In this document: piece by piece, positions 45,067 to 54,123 of the stretch
How positions within the stretch are numbered: position 1 is the first letter of the stretch
Layout: each line of letters begins with the position of its first letter
Source: Leptothermofonsia sp049200465
Lineage (GTDB): Bacteria; Cyanobacteriota; Cyanobacteriia; Leptolyngbyales; Leptolyngbyaceae
NCBI RefSeq assembly: GCF_049200465.1
Contig: NZ_CP120836.1
Coordinates: 496,001-560,000 of the forward strand
Length of the DNA stretch: 64,000 nucleotides
Reading direction: 5' to 3'
Made by a program: the position numbers and the translations under genes
Notes under the pieces: model-generated
Seen by the model: only the letters and a program-made list of their open reading frames with translations
Databases searched by the model: none
Told to the model about the DNA's origin: nothing

Positions 45067-45314
45067 AATTGAGAATGCCTGGTTCCCTGTGGTCACAACA
45101 GATTTGGGTGACTCTAGCCGCTGTTTCAACAGGATGCTTTGAAGTCTGGTTTCCGCTTTGCAAATGACCTCGCAGCACTCTCAGGTAGATGGGAATGTTC
45201 GGTATCTTGAATGACCAGGATTTTACGGAAATGGTTCCTGAACCTCAGGCATTCCTGATGGTTTCTGGCATTCCACACCTCACGCTTCTCCCCTCACTTA
45301 CTCTGCCTCCCCTT

Positions 45315-45935
45315 ATGACTAAGGAACCAAAGATTGATCGCCAACGGGAGCATCAGGCCAATGAGCGCACCTTTCTGGCCTGGTTGCGGACATCGATTTC
45401 ACTCATTGGTTTTGGGGTTGCGATCGCCCGTTTTGGTATCTTTCTCCAGCAACTTCACCTCAGCCTAACTCAGCAGGAATCGACCACCCATCCTTTTTTC
45501 AACTCTGAAACGTTGGGTGTCAGCCTGGTGGTGTTTGGGATTGGGGTGATTGCGATTGCAGCCTGGCGTTATAACCAGGTGTTTTGGCAGATCGAACGGG
45601 GAGACTACCAGGCAAATCGTCTTGTAATCTGGATCATGACGGCAGTTGTCATAGTATTGGGAATCTTGAGCATTCCGCTGCTGTTATGGCGCAACAAAGT
45701 ACCTCAATTACCAACTGCTCCAAACCCTGCTTTTTCCAGAAATAATTTAAATGGGATTCTACGCACAAAAAATTCTTCCTTACCTGCTGGACTGGGCAAT
45801 GGCTGGTCCAGAGATGGCGCAATACCGCACAGAAATTCTGGCAGGGGTGTCCGGCGACGTTCTGGAAATTGGCTTTGGCACTGGACTAAATCTGGCTTAC
45901 TACCCCAACTCCGTCAAAAAAATTACCACCGTTGA
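45315..45935 (+). CDS. DUF202 (YidH-like) membrane protein with abnormal C-terminal read-through
   Basis: The start is the ATG of MTKEPKIDRQREHQANERTF. An upstream in-frame region back to 45189 is unlike the family. The DUF202 core has NERTFLAWLRTSISLIGFGV and three membrane helices (the last VIWIMTAVVIVLGILSIPLL). Family proteins end soon after LLLWRNKVP, near 45700. Here the frame continues about 75 codons, the last 185 bp overlapping the methyltransferase gene in another frame. The tail is Arg/Gly/Asn-rich and looks like a frame shadow. The normal stop has probably been lost. Confidence 0.75.
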   Translation: MTKEPKIDRQREHQANERTFLAWLRTSISLIGFGVAIARFGIFLQQLHLSLTQQESTTHPFFNSETLGVSLVVFGIGVIAIAAWRYNQVFWQIERGDYQANRLVIWIMTAVVIVLGILSIPLLLWRNKVPQLPTAPNPAFSRNNLNGILRTKNSSLPAGLGNGWSRDGAIPHRNSGRGVRRRSGNWLWHWTKSGLLPQLRQKNYHR

Positions 45936-46377
45936 TGTCAACCCTGGAATGCGTTCGCTGGCGCAGAAGCGAATTCAGGCATCGGCGATCGCAGTAGACC
46001 ACCGGGTACTCAATAGTGAACATTTGCCAATGCCAGATCATTCCTTTGATAGCGTCGTCAGCACCTGGACGCTATGCAGCATTGCCAACGTGGAGCAGGC
46101 TTTGAAGGAAATTTACCGGGTACTCAAACCGGGTGGTCAATTCTTTTTCGTTGAACATGGATTGAGCAATGACCCTAAAATTCAGGTGTGGCAGAATCGT
46201 TTGACCCCGATTCAAAAAGTGATTGCCGATGGCTGCCACCTCAACCGAAACATTCGTCAGTTAATTGAAAATCAGTTTGATTCCGTCAGAATAGAGCAAT
46301 TTTACGCAGACAATTTTCCCAAAATCGTCGGTTACCTCTCCAAAGGGGTTGCCATAAAAAAGGCCCATTCCCAGTAA
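45751..46377 (+). CDS. Class I SAM-dependent methyltransferase
   Basis: A product of 208 residues. Motif I is VLEIGFGTGLNLAYYP (about 37-52) and motif II is ITTVDVNPGM. FDSVVSTWTLCSI with LKPGGQFFFVEHG forms motif III. The N-terminal MGFYAQKILPYLLDWAM is standard for a family of small cyanobacterial methyltransferases of unknown substrate. This supports the start at 45751 even though it lies inside the DUF202 frame. Overlap of 185 bp with the preceding gene suggests translational coupling or a mutated upstream stop. Confidence 0.85.
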   Translation: MGFYAQKILPYLLDWAMAGPEMAQYRTEILAGVSGDVLEIGFGTGLNLAYYPNSVKKITTVDVNPGMRSLAQKRIQASAIAVDHRVLNSEHLPMPDHSFDSVVSTWTLCSIANVEQALKEIYRVLKPGGQFFFVEHGLSNDPKIQVWQNRLTPIQKVIADGCHLNRNIRQLIENQFDSVRIEQFYADNFPKIVGYLSKGVAIKKAHSQ

Positions 46378-46448
46378 GAAGGGTGTCCAATCATACTCAT
46401 TTTTGAGTGGTTAACAGTGGTGGCTATCTTGCCACCGACCTACCACCT

Positions 46449-46542
46449 GTAGCGTTCACAAATCGTTTGTGAAAAAGGGGGTGAAGCTTCCACGCAGGGG
46501 GGAACCTCTGCACCCCGTTCAAATTCAAAAAGGATCGTCATA
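46449..46542. repeat. MITE-like repeat family C, longer copy
   Basis: GTAGCGTTCACAAATCGTTTGTGAA at the left, a CTCTGCACCCCGTTCAAATT core and GATCGTCATA at the right. It matches the shorter copy at 27469-27534. Confidence 0.55.
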
Positions 46543-46549
46543 TCACCTA

Positions 46550-47971
46550 TCATCCATCCACGCTGACTTCTTCCAGCGATCGCCCCATCGTTTCAACTCG
46601 AAACAGATAGGTCATTACCGCTGCCACCACACAAATGAGAGCAAGTAGCAACAGTAGGGCAGGAACGCCGATGGACCGTTGCAACAGGGGGAGTGAAAAT
46701 GTGCCCAGCACCGCCCCTGCTTTGGCCACAGCCGCTGCAAACCCAGCACCGCTGGCTCGAATGGAGGTTGGAAACACTTCTCCAGATAAGAGAAAAGTGG
46801 TCGAGTTGGGACCGGCGTTCATCATCAGGTTGAAAATGAAAAAGCCGATAAAAACCAGAGCGATCGCCAGTCCTTTCTCCACTGGCAACAGGTCAGATAC
46901 AGCCAGAATCACAAGACCCGCCGCCATTCCCAGGAAGCCAGCGACTTGTAAGCGGATGCGCCCAACTCGCTCAATCAATCCAAGCGCAATCAGAAAACCG
47001 GCAATCAGAAACAAATCAACAAAGGCAGAACCTGCTGCTGAGGCTATTTCTTTAGTAATGAAATTCTCTTCACTGGAAAATGCCAGCACGCCAATAATGG
47101 TGGGAGTGAAAATTCCAATTCCGTAGGTTGCAATGTCCTGCAAAAACCAGGGAATGGAAGTGAGCGCAGTGCTGCGGCGATAGCGAGATGAGAATAGGGC
47201 GCTGTAGGGTAAGCTGGGTTCCCGTTCGGGTGGATCGGTTTCAGCACTGAGGTGAATCGGTTCGCCCAGCAACATAGATGCCGCCTTCGATGCCGCTTCA
47301 TAATCTCCTCTGGCAATGTAGTAGCGGGGGCTTTCCAGCAAAAAGCTGAAACGCAAAATGCCAACGGCGATCGCCAGCACCAGCCCAACTCCCAGCATCC
47401 AGCGCCACGCATACTGAATCATCAGTTGAGTCGAATTGGGAGAGAGTGCCTGGAATACACCAATCACAATCAGCCCGGTCACTGCACCCAGAAGCGCACC
47501 CACGGCCTGGAACGCAAAGGCTCCAATGACCATCTGTCCGCGCGATCGAGAAGGGACATTCTCGGTTACGTAAGCCACACTGATGGGATAGTCTGCACCA
47601 ATGCCTACTCCGACGAGAAACCGAAACCCAATCAAAGAAGTGGCATCCCAGGCAAGCGCCGTTCCTGCCGTGGCAATAACAAAGATGGCAATATCAACAA
47701 CCAGCATGAGTTGCCGTCCTACTTTGTCCGTAATGGGACCGAGTGTCAACGCCCCTACAAGCGATCCAGCCACGGCTGCCACCGCCACTGCCCCAATTTC
47801 CGTAGAACTAAGGCCAAAATCCTGCTGAAGAAAGGGTATGGCAATGCCAATGATGAAAAAGTCGAAGCCATCCAGGGCAATCAATCCAGCAGACAACACC
47901 CACAGCAACCACATCACATGGGTGACTTTGGATTCATCCAGCCGTTGTTCGAAGGATTGGGGTGGAATCAT
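46550..47971 (-). CDS. MFS transporter (sugar/metabolite porter type)
   Basis: The start is the ATG of MIPPQSFEQRLDESKV (47969-47971). An upstream extension to 48076 runs through the tRNA gene and is not credible. The product is 473 residues with 12 membrane helices. The A-motif-like GPITDKVGRQLMLVVD comes after helix 2, and GLIERVGRIRLQVAG sits at the matching place in the second half. FLVGVGIGADYPISVAYVTE is typical of the sugar porter / metabolite:H+ symporter group. The substrate is unknown. Its first base directly follows the tRNA acceptor stem. Confidence 0.88.
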   Translation of the reverse strand: MIPPQSFEQRLDESKVTHVMWLLWVLSAGLIALDGFDFFIIGIAIPFLQQDFGLSSTEIGAVAVAAVAGSLVGALTLGPITDKVGRQLMLVVDIAIFVIATAGTALAWDATSLIGFRFLVGVGIGADYPISVAYVTENVPSRSRGQMVIGAFAFQAVGALLGAVTGLIVIGVFQALSPNSTQLMIQYAWRWMLGVGLVLAIAVGILRFSFLLESPRYYIARGDYEAASKAASMLLGEPIHLSAETDPPEREPSLPYSALFSSRYRRSTALTSIPWFLQDIATYGIGIFTPTIIGVLAFSSEENFITKEIASAAGSAFVDLFLIAGFLIALGLIERVGRIRLQVAGFLGMAAGLVILAVSDLLPVEKGLAIALVFIGFFIFNLMMNAGPNSTTFLLSGEVFPTSIRASGAGFAAAVAKAGAVLGTFSLPLLQRSIGVPALLLLLALICVVAAVMTYLFRVETMGRSLEEVSVDG

Positions 47972-48042
47972 GGGCGATACTAGATTCGAACTAGTGACTC
48001 TCTGCTTGTAAGGCAGATACTCTACCGCTGAGTTAATCGCCC
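47971..48042 (-). tRNA. tRNA-Val (anticodon TAC)
   Basis: On the minus strand a full cloverleaf can be drawn: acceptor GGGCGAT / ATCGCCC, D-arm with CTCAGCGGTAGAG, anticodon stem TCTGC / GCAGA with loop CTTACAA (anticodon TAC), and T-arm ACTAG-TTCGAAT-CTAGT. The discriminator is A and CCA is not encoded. The discriminator base at 47971 is also the A of the next gene's likely ATG. Confidence 0.93.
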
Positions 48043-48192
48043 GTAAAGATTCAGATTGGTTATCTGACACAAGCACCTATTGTAACAGGTCTTCTGCACT
48101 CCTGCTACGATCCTGAGAGAATTAAGGCAGCCTTCTCCAACTTCATCTACCCATCCACCCATCTACCCATCCACCCCTGCACCCCGCCACCT

Positions 48193-48981
48193 ATGCCCTC
48201 TGGTCGAACCCACGACAGCATTACCCTCTGGAGCCTGCCACTGGTTGCTGGGTTAACCTTTGAGCGCACTCAGAGTAGTAATCTGACCCTGATGGTATCG
48301 GGTGGTTTTTTGTTTAGCGGTCTCATGTTTGGTCCGGATCTGGATATCTATTCGCGACAGTACTGCCGTTGGGGTCCCCTCCGCTGGATCTGGCTACCCT
48401 ATCGCCAGGGAATGCGCCATCGTTCGATTCTGTCCCACGGTCCTTTAGTGGGAACGGTGGTGCGGATACTGTATCTGCTGAGTTGGGTGGGGGCATTTGG
48501 GCTAATCACCATCTTGCTGGGTGCGATCGCTGCTCAGTGGCTGGGTTTCACTGACCAGTGGCAGCGCTCTGCTTACCATTGGCTGGAAGTCAGTACTATA
48601 TCGATTGGACAACTCCTGCAAAAATATCCCGCTGAGAGTCTTGCGCTGGGAATTGGGCTGGAACTGGGAGCACTGAGCCATTCCTTCTGTGATTGGGGTG
48701 AATCGGTTTACAAGCGCCATTTTGCCAAGCAGGCAGATCCTCGCTCAAAAACGACCTATTTTCGCGATCGCCCACCTGAATCGTTCCAGGCATCGTTTAA
48801 CCTGAAGCCGCCAAAATTAGAGACTCCACCCCCCAATCGTTTCATCAAAACTGTCTCCTCTCGAATTCAGAACTATTTTCAAGAAAAACCCCTATCCTCA
48901 TCGGCGCAATCTCCCCCTTCTCCTCCCCACCTTAAAAAAGTCCCCCAACTTCCTCCATTTGTTCGGCAGCGGAGGCCATGA
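48193..48981 (+). CDS. DUF2227 putative metal-binding membrane protein
   Basis: A product of 262 residues. The N-terminal MPSGRTHDSITLW with His, then MFGPDLDIYSRQY and GMRHRSILSHGPLVG, give the conserved His and Asp residues thought to bind metal in this family. Three membrane helices are seen (about 15-45, 92-118 and 150-165). The C-terminal 70 residues are Pro/Ser-rich and disordered. It is widespread in cyanobacteria with unknown function. Confidence 0.8.
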   Translation: MPSGRTHDSITLWSLPLVAGLTFERTQSSNLTLMVSGGFLFSGLMFGPDLDIYSRQYCRWGPLRWIWLPYRQGMRHRSILSHGPLVGTVVRILYLLSWVGAFGLITILLGAIAAQWLGFTDQWQRSAYHWLEVSTISIGQLLQKYPAESLALGIGLELGALSHSFCDWGESVYKRHFAKQADPRSKTTYFRDRPPESFQASFNLKPPKLETPPPNRFIKTVSSRIQNYFQEKPLSSSAQSPPSPPHLKKVPQLPPFVRQRRP

Positions 48982-49045
48982 TACTGCTTTGTAGACTCCG
49001 GTTTGCAAACGGATGTAAGTGTTCCCTGATTCTGAAGATCATCCC

Positions 49046-50407
49046 ATGCCCCCTTTTAAGCCTTCCAAACTAAGCCTATCTGCGTCGCTGAAAGCGAGAG
49101 CTCATTTCATTTTGTTGCCCAGTTGGGTATTTCTATTGCTGGCCATTGCGGGTTGTAGCTCACTCAGGGGAACTGCCGATCCCCAACCACCTGGTTCTGC
49201 CCGCAGCCAGGGAGCAACCACAGTAGATGGGGCGATCGCGAAAACGGCGTCCCTTGATGAGTTAAGGGAATACACAGGCACCACCCGCCCCCTGCGCGAA
49301 GTTTCCCTACGGGCTCAAATTGAAGGGCAGGTGCTGCGGTTGAATGTGGATGTGGGTGATCGCGTCCAGCAAGGCCAAGTACTGGCTCAGATTGATGATG
49401 CTTTGTTGCGAGCAACGGTTGCTAACGCCGAAGCAGAACTCGCCGCCCGCCAGTCAGAGGTTTCTCGCTTGAAATCCCAGGTGAGTGAGGCAAAGACCCG
49501 TGTAGAGCAGGCAAAACTTCAGTTGCAACAGGCAGAAGCAGATGCTAATCGGCTGACCCAACTGGCCCAGGATGGAGCTTCTAGCCGACAACAGGCAGAA
49601 CAGGCTGAAACAGAAGCAAGGACGGCTGCCCAGGTTTTGCGATCGTCCCAGGAGCAGGTACGCAATCAGCAGGAAGCGATCGTGGCTGCAGAACGGCGGG
49701 TTCTTGCCCAACGGGCACTGGTCACCCAGGCTCAGCAGCGTCGCTCTTTCACCATTGTCCGATCCCCCATTAACGGTTTGGTCATTGCCCGCACGACCGA
49801 AATTGGTAACCTGGTGCAGCCTGGCAGTGAATTGCTGAAACTGGGCGACTTTAGCAAAGCCAAAGTCACTGTTCAAGTATCGGAACTGGATTTGGGGAAC
49901 CTTCGCCTTGGCGCACCCGCTCAGGTCAGGCTGGATGCTTTTCCCAGAGAAAAGTTGGTTGGAACGATCACACGCATTTCTCCAGCCGCCGACCCCACCT
50001 CTCGCCTGGTGCCAATTGAAGTCACAATCGCCAACCCCGCAGGCAAGGTAGGAAGTGGCTTGCTGGCTCGGCTCAGTTTTAAGCCACGCAATGTCTTAAA
50101 CGTTGTGGTTCCTGTAACAGCACTCCAGGAGGAGCGATCGCCCAAGCAAGCGATGCCAAATTTGGCGGCAGTCCCTGGTTCTAGAAGACAGGAAAAGACA
50201 CCGCGAACAGAAGGCATGCTGTTTGTCATCACTGGTGCAGGAAAACAGCCGACAGTTCAGGCGCGATCGGTGAAATTAGGCAAACAAGCTGATGGAAGAG
50301 TCGAAATTTTATCCGGCTTAAAGCCAGGTGAACGCTTCGTCGCTCGTAGCAGCAAACCCCTCAAGGACGGTGAAACGGTTAAGTTGAGTATCTTATCAGA
50401 GCAGTAG
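49046..50407 (+). CDS. RND-type efflux periplasmic adaptor lipoprotein
   Basis: The ATG of MPPFKPSKLSL is preferred over an upstream GTG at 49019. The product is 453 residues. A signal with lipobox LLAIAGC gives a lipid-anchored Cys. The HlyD/MdtA core comprises a lipoyl half (VSLRAQIEGQVLRLNVDVGD, about 85-105) and a long coiled coil (about 125-240). The second lipoyl half is RSPINGLVIARTTEIGNLVQ, followed by a beta-barrel and a membrane-proximal domain. The adaptor joins an inner-membrane RND pump to an outer-membrane channel, but no pump gene is adjacent in this window. Confidence 0.88.
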   Translation: MPPFKPSKLSLSASLKARAHFILLPSWVFLLLAIAGCSSLRGTADPQPPGSARSQGATTVDGAIAKTASLDELREYTGTTRPLREVSLRAQIEGQVLRLNVDVGDRVQQGQVLAQIDDALLRATVANAEAELAARQSEVSRLKSQVSEAKTRVEQAKLQLQQAEADANRLTQLAQDGASSRQQAEQAETEARTAAQVLRSSQEQVRNQQEAIVAAERRVLAQRALVTQAQQRRSFTIVRSPINGLVIARTTEIGNLVQPGSELLKLGDFSKAKVTVQVSELDLGNLRLGAPAQVRLDAFPREKLVGTITRISPAADPTSRLVPIEVTIANPAGKVGSGLLARLSFKPRNVLNVVVPVTALQEERSPKQAMPNLAAVPGSRRQEKTPRTEGMLFVITGAGKQPTVQARSVKLGKQADGRVEILSGLKPGERFVARSSKPLKDGETVKLSILSEQ

Positions 50408-50458
50408 TGGTCTGCCAAATTACTGAGATTCGCTGGTTGTCTCAGGAGACACCGCCAG

Positions 50459-50559
50459 ATAGCTTTACGCAAGTGCGTTAGGACGTTGGAATTAGAGAGG
50501 GAGTGGGGGGCTGCGCCCCCAGCCAGGGGTTCCACCCCTGCACCCCGTCCTGATCTATA
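50459..50559 (+). repeat. MITE-like repeat family A, copy 4 (right end altered)
   Basis: GATAGCTTTACGCAAGTGCG to CCCGTCCTGATCTATA. The last about 14 bp of the family consensus are missing. Next to it TATAGGAGTATTCCTATA forms an imperfect palindrome and the GGAGTATT unit recurs. Confidence 0.75.
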
Positions 50560-50647
50560 GGAGTATTCCTATAAAAGGAGTATTGCTATAAAAACCTAAC
50601 TTCGCCCTATCGCATCACGGATATTCTGCTCCCCTGCTATACCTTCC

Positions 50648-51311
50648 TCAGGGTGGTAAGACCAGTAACCACTCTCCTCCCTTGGGATTCCAGGTTGGAA
50701 ATTCTGTCTCTCCCACCACGTAGGGCCCCCAGTAGCGACGGGAACCATCCTGAGCAAAGGCAATCAGAATATCACCTTTTTTTCACCCTGAGGTTTCGGT
50801 TTGGCAACGATACTACCAGCCCCTTTGTGCTCCCTTCTTGCGGAGCAAAATCCCAATGGGCAGGAAGCTCATAGGTGGAGGACTTTTCAGCGGCGGATGG
50901 AGGAGTAGCTTGAGAGCGTTTTGCCAGTAACACTACTCTGATGGGATATTCGGTGGGATTGCTAATTCGTAAAATTCCTTGACGGTTGGTACTGGCTGCG
51001 TTGGTTGAAGCGACGCCAGAAGTTGAAGGAGGACTGGCGATCGCAGAACTGTCAATTTTTGATTTAGCTGAAACAGTAGGAGAAGGGGAAACAGCCGCTG
51101 GGGGTACGGCAGTCGGGGGTTTTGGTGATTCAGCCGGTGCTGCTGGTGTTTCCCCTAAAAGCTCATCTGCGGAAGGGGTGGTTGAAAACCAGCGATGGGT
51201 GACCAGGACAAAACACGCCAGAATGATTCCTGAACCGCCCAGTGCTACCAGCAAGCCAATTCGTCTTGGAGCGTTGATATCTTTTCCCCACATTACCCTT
51301 GCCACCTGCAT
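50648..51311 (-). pseudogene. Hypothetical single-pass membrane protein, frameshifted in a 7-A run
   Basis: The open frame (50772-51311, 179 residues) has one N-terminal membrane helix (LVALGGSGIILACFVLVTH), a Pro/Ala-rich linker and a beta-rich domain (RQGILRISNPTEYPIRVVLL). It stops right after NRNLRVKKR. The stop lies just after seven A residues (plus-strand T run 50777-50783). Reading as if one A were absent continues KGDILIAFAQDGSRRYWGPY, then VVGETEFPTWNPKGGEWLLV and LPP, with stop at 50648-50650. The continuation is clearly protein-like. The cause may be a sequencing error, a recent mutation, or slippage control. The family is unknown. Confidence 0.7.
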
Positions 51312-52025
51312 TCAATACTTTAGTGATAACAATCTTTCAGTTGGTTTGTAGGGAGAATATTTTGATTTCGGCAAAAGTTATATTGGGCAAAAGGCGGGTA
51401 GTGCGTTGTTTCGTCCTGGTTAGGAATCGCTGGTGACTGCCTGGGGTTGATGTGGAGCAAACCAACCAGGCTATTAGTGGCTATTAGTGATTGTCATGCT
51501 GGAAAAATCACAATTGATTATCAACCCGGACACCCTCACAGCTTTGTTGCCTCGATTTATGTGGGTGAAGCCGCAGGCTGCTGTCATGGACGCAGTATTG
51601 TCAATCCAGGCGTCTCATCGTTTGCGGAATTCTGGCTCTCACGATTTTTCGTCGTCGGTGGTCAAGTTTGTATGAGGCAGCGCAGGACAGTGCTCCACCC
51701 CAGGCAAAGCTGATACGGTTCTACATTAAGCAAAATACTCCACTGCCCTGGCAAAAATCTGCCCCTCACCTCTTATCCAATCGAGTTGCCAATGCCTTTG
51801 CACAAGTCTCAATGCTTATTGGCACTCCTGCTCCAAATCCTCAATCATGCGGAAAGTCCCCCGGTTAGTCTAGGTCAACCTCATCCGCAACGAATTCGCT
51901 ATCCGACTGTCATAAAACACTTAGATTGTGATGGGGTGGTGCAGGGGTGAAACCCCTGCTGTGGGAGCATTGCCCCCCAACCCCTTATCCTAACCAGAAT
52001 GCGCAGGGCTACCAAGAGACTTAAA
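51312..52025. other. Intergenic, possible decayed sequence and repeat-derived tail
   Basis: This 714-bp stretch has no convincing gene. A minus-strand fragment around 51740-51860 (RHWQLDWIRGEGQIFARAVE) looks protein-like but is interrupted by stops. At 51925-52015 the sequence (GGTGCAGGGGTGAAACCCC... ATCCTAACCAGAATG) resembles a diverged relative of repeat family A. Confidence 0.35.
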
Positions 52026-53888
52026 TTAAGCAATGGCAGCGACTTTGACATCGTTGTTGGCTAACAGTTCTTGCAGTTCCTCTGCATCAACCGTCTCTTT
52101 CTCAATCAACATTGCAGCTAACTGATCCAGAACATGACGGTTGCTGGTTAGTACAGCCTTAGCACGACGGTAGGCCTGCTCAACCAGGTTACGAACCTCG
52201 TCATCAATTGCGGCTGCCGTTTCTTCAGAGAAATCCCGTTCAGCGGCAATGTCGCGGCCCAGAAACATATTGCCCTGCTGACGGCCCAACGCAACAGGGC
52301 CGAGGCGATCGCTCATCCCAAATCGAGTCACCATCTGGCGAGCAACACGAGCAACCTGTTGCAGGTCATTAGAAGCACCTGTCGTCACTTCCTCTTCACC
52401 AAAGATGATTTCTTCAGCAATGCGACCACCCAGGGCAACTGCCATCTGGTTTTGCAGGTAGGAACGAGAATACAACCCAGAATCCATCCGGTCTTCACTG
52501 GGAGTGAACCAGGTCAGACCTCCAGCACGCCCGCGAGGAATGATACTGATCTTTTGAACCGGGTCATAATCTGGCATTAGGGCTCCAACCAGGGCATGCC
52601 CGGCTTCGTGATAGGCAACCAGCTCTTTACGCTTCTCGCTCATCACCCGATCTTTCTTCTCAGGACCAGCAAGGACGCGATCAATCGCATCATTGACCTC
52701 ATCCATCGAGATTTCAGTCAGGTTGCGACGAGCCGCCAAAATCGCTGCTTCATTCAGCAGATTTGACAGGTCAGCCCCTGTAAAGCCAGGTGTCCGACGG
52801 GCAATCTTCTCTAAATCCACATCCTTTGCCAGGGTTTTACCACGGGCATGGACGTTTAGAATCTCAAGCCGACCCGCATAGTCAGGACGGTCAACTACTA
52901 CCTGACGGTCAAAGCGACCAGGGCGAAGTAGTGCTGCATCCAAGACATCTGGACGGTTGGTGGCCGCAATAATGATGATTCCAGTATTGCCCTCAAACCC
53001 ATCCATCTCGGTCAGCAACTGGTTCAGGGTCTGTTCACGCTCATCGTTACCACCGCCCAAACCAGCGCCCCGCTGACGACCAACCGCATCAATTTCATCA
53101 ATGAATACGATGCAGGGTGCATTGGCCTTCGCCTGCTCAAACAGGTCACGTACACGGGAAGCACCCACCCCAACAAACATTTCTACAAACTCAGAGCCAG
53201 AAATGGAGAAAAAAGGCACCCCTGCTTCACCAGCCACAGCACGAGCCAGCAGAGTTTTACCCGTTCCCGGAGGACCCACCAGTAGCACCCCTTTGGGAAT
53301 CTTGGCACCCACAGCGGTGAAGCGGTCTGCATTTTTTAAGAAATCCACCACTTCGCTGAGCTCGAGCTTTGCCTGGTCAATACCTGCAACATCTCCAAAA
53401 GTCACTTGAGTTTGTGGCTCCATCTGGACTCTGGCTCTGGATTTGCCAAAGTTCATCGCTTGACTGCCGGGGCCGTTTTGGGCTCGTCGCAGCAGAAAGA
53501 ACAAGCCAACCAGAAGCAGAACCGGGAAGAGAAGACTACTCAGAGCCTTAAGGAGAATTCCATCATCTGACTGGGGCAAAACGGAGATATCCACTTTGTT
53601 TGCAGTCAGGATGTTAATCAAATCCGGGTCACTGGGCAGGTTAACGATTGAATAGGTATTCCCGTTTGGGTTCCGAACTCGCGCCACACTTCGGTCAGCG
53701 CTGATCTGAACCTTTTCAATCTTTCCTTCCTGAACTTGCGTTATAAACTCGCTATAGCGCAAGGTTTCCCCTCTTTGGGGTTGTTTATCAAAAAACGCGG
53801 TTGCTAGCGAAACTACAACGATCGCCAGCAGCGTATAAAGTCCAACATTTCTCCACCGCTTATTCACCGGGGCTGTCCTCCTTCTCAA
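52026..53888 (-). CDS. ftsH: ATP-dependent zinc metalloprotease FtsH
   Basis: This 620-residue membrane protease degrades damaged or unassembled membrane proteins, in cyanobacteria notably photosystem subunits. Membrane helices lie at about 14-33 and 113-134. The AAA domain has Walker A GPPGTGKT (205-212), Walker B IVFIDEID (260-267) and the second region TNRPDVLDAALLRPGRFDRQ. The pore motif is EMFVGVGASRVR. The protease domain carries the zinc motif HEAGH at 427-431. The length is typical. Cyanobacteria have several FtsH copies; which one this is cannot be told here. Confidence 0.96.
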   Translation of the reverse strand: MRRRTAPVNKRWRNVGLYTLLAIVVVSLATAFFDKQPQRGETLRYSEFITQVQEGKIEKVQISADRSVARVRNPNGNTYSIVNLPSDPDLINILTANKVDISVLPQSDDGILLKALSSLLFPVLLLVGLFFLLRRAQNGPGSQAMNFGKSRARVQMEPQTQVTFGDVAGIDQAKLELSEVVDFLKNADRFTAVGAKIPKGVLLVGPPGTGKTLLARAVAGEAGVPFFSISGSEFVEMFVGVGASRVRDLFEQAKANAPCIVFIDEIDAVGRQRGAGLGGGNDEREQTLNQLLTEMDGFEGNTGIIIIAATNRPDVLDAALLRPGRFDRQVVVDRPDYAGRLEILNVHARGKTLAKDVDLEKIARRTPGFTGADLSNLLNEAAILAARRNLTEISMDEVNDAIDRVLAGPEKKDRVMSEKRKELVAYHEAGHALVGALMPDYDPVQKISIIPRGRAGGLTWFTPSEDRMDSGLYSRSYLQNQMAVALGGRIAEEIIFGEEEVTTGASNDLQQVARVARQMVTRFGMSDRLGPVALGRQQGNMFLGRDIAAERDFSEETAAAIDDEVRNLVEQAYRRAKAVLTSNRHVLDQLAAMLIEKETVDAEELQELLANNDVKVAAIA

Positions 53889-54123
53889 GGTGCGGAGATT
53901 TCTTCTATTCTAATGATTCTAACAGTCTTAACTTAACTTAACATACTCTCAGAAATAGCGAATTTTTGAGTTCTGGTGAAAGCGAAGGGCGACAGGCAAA
54001 GGGGAGAGGAGGTAGAGAGTTTTGAGTTGCTCTCCTTTACCCTTACCTTTTTATCGCTTCACTCCTTCACTTCTGCCCCCTCTGCTCCCCTGCCCCTCTG
54101 CCCCCTTCTCTTTCTCTTAGCTC

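Noticed and set aside
47252..47983. 243-codon plus-strand frame opposite the MFS transporter
   Set aside because: Antisense to clear membrane-transporter motifs and overlaps the tRNA edge. Composition is not protein-like.
46550..48076. Longer MFS reading frame starting at 48076
   Set aside because: The extra 35 residues would be encoded by the tRNA-Val gene. The ATG at 47969-47971 fits the family.
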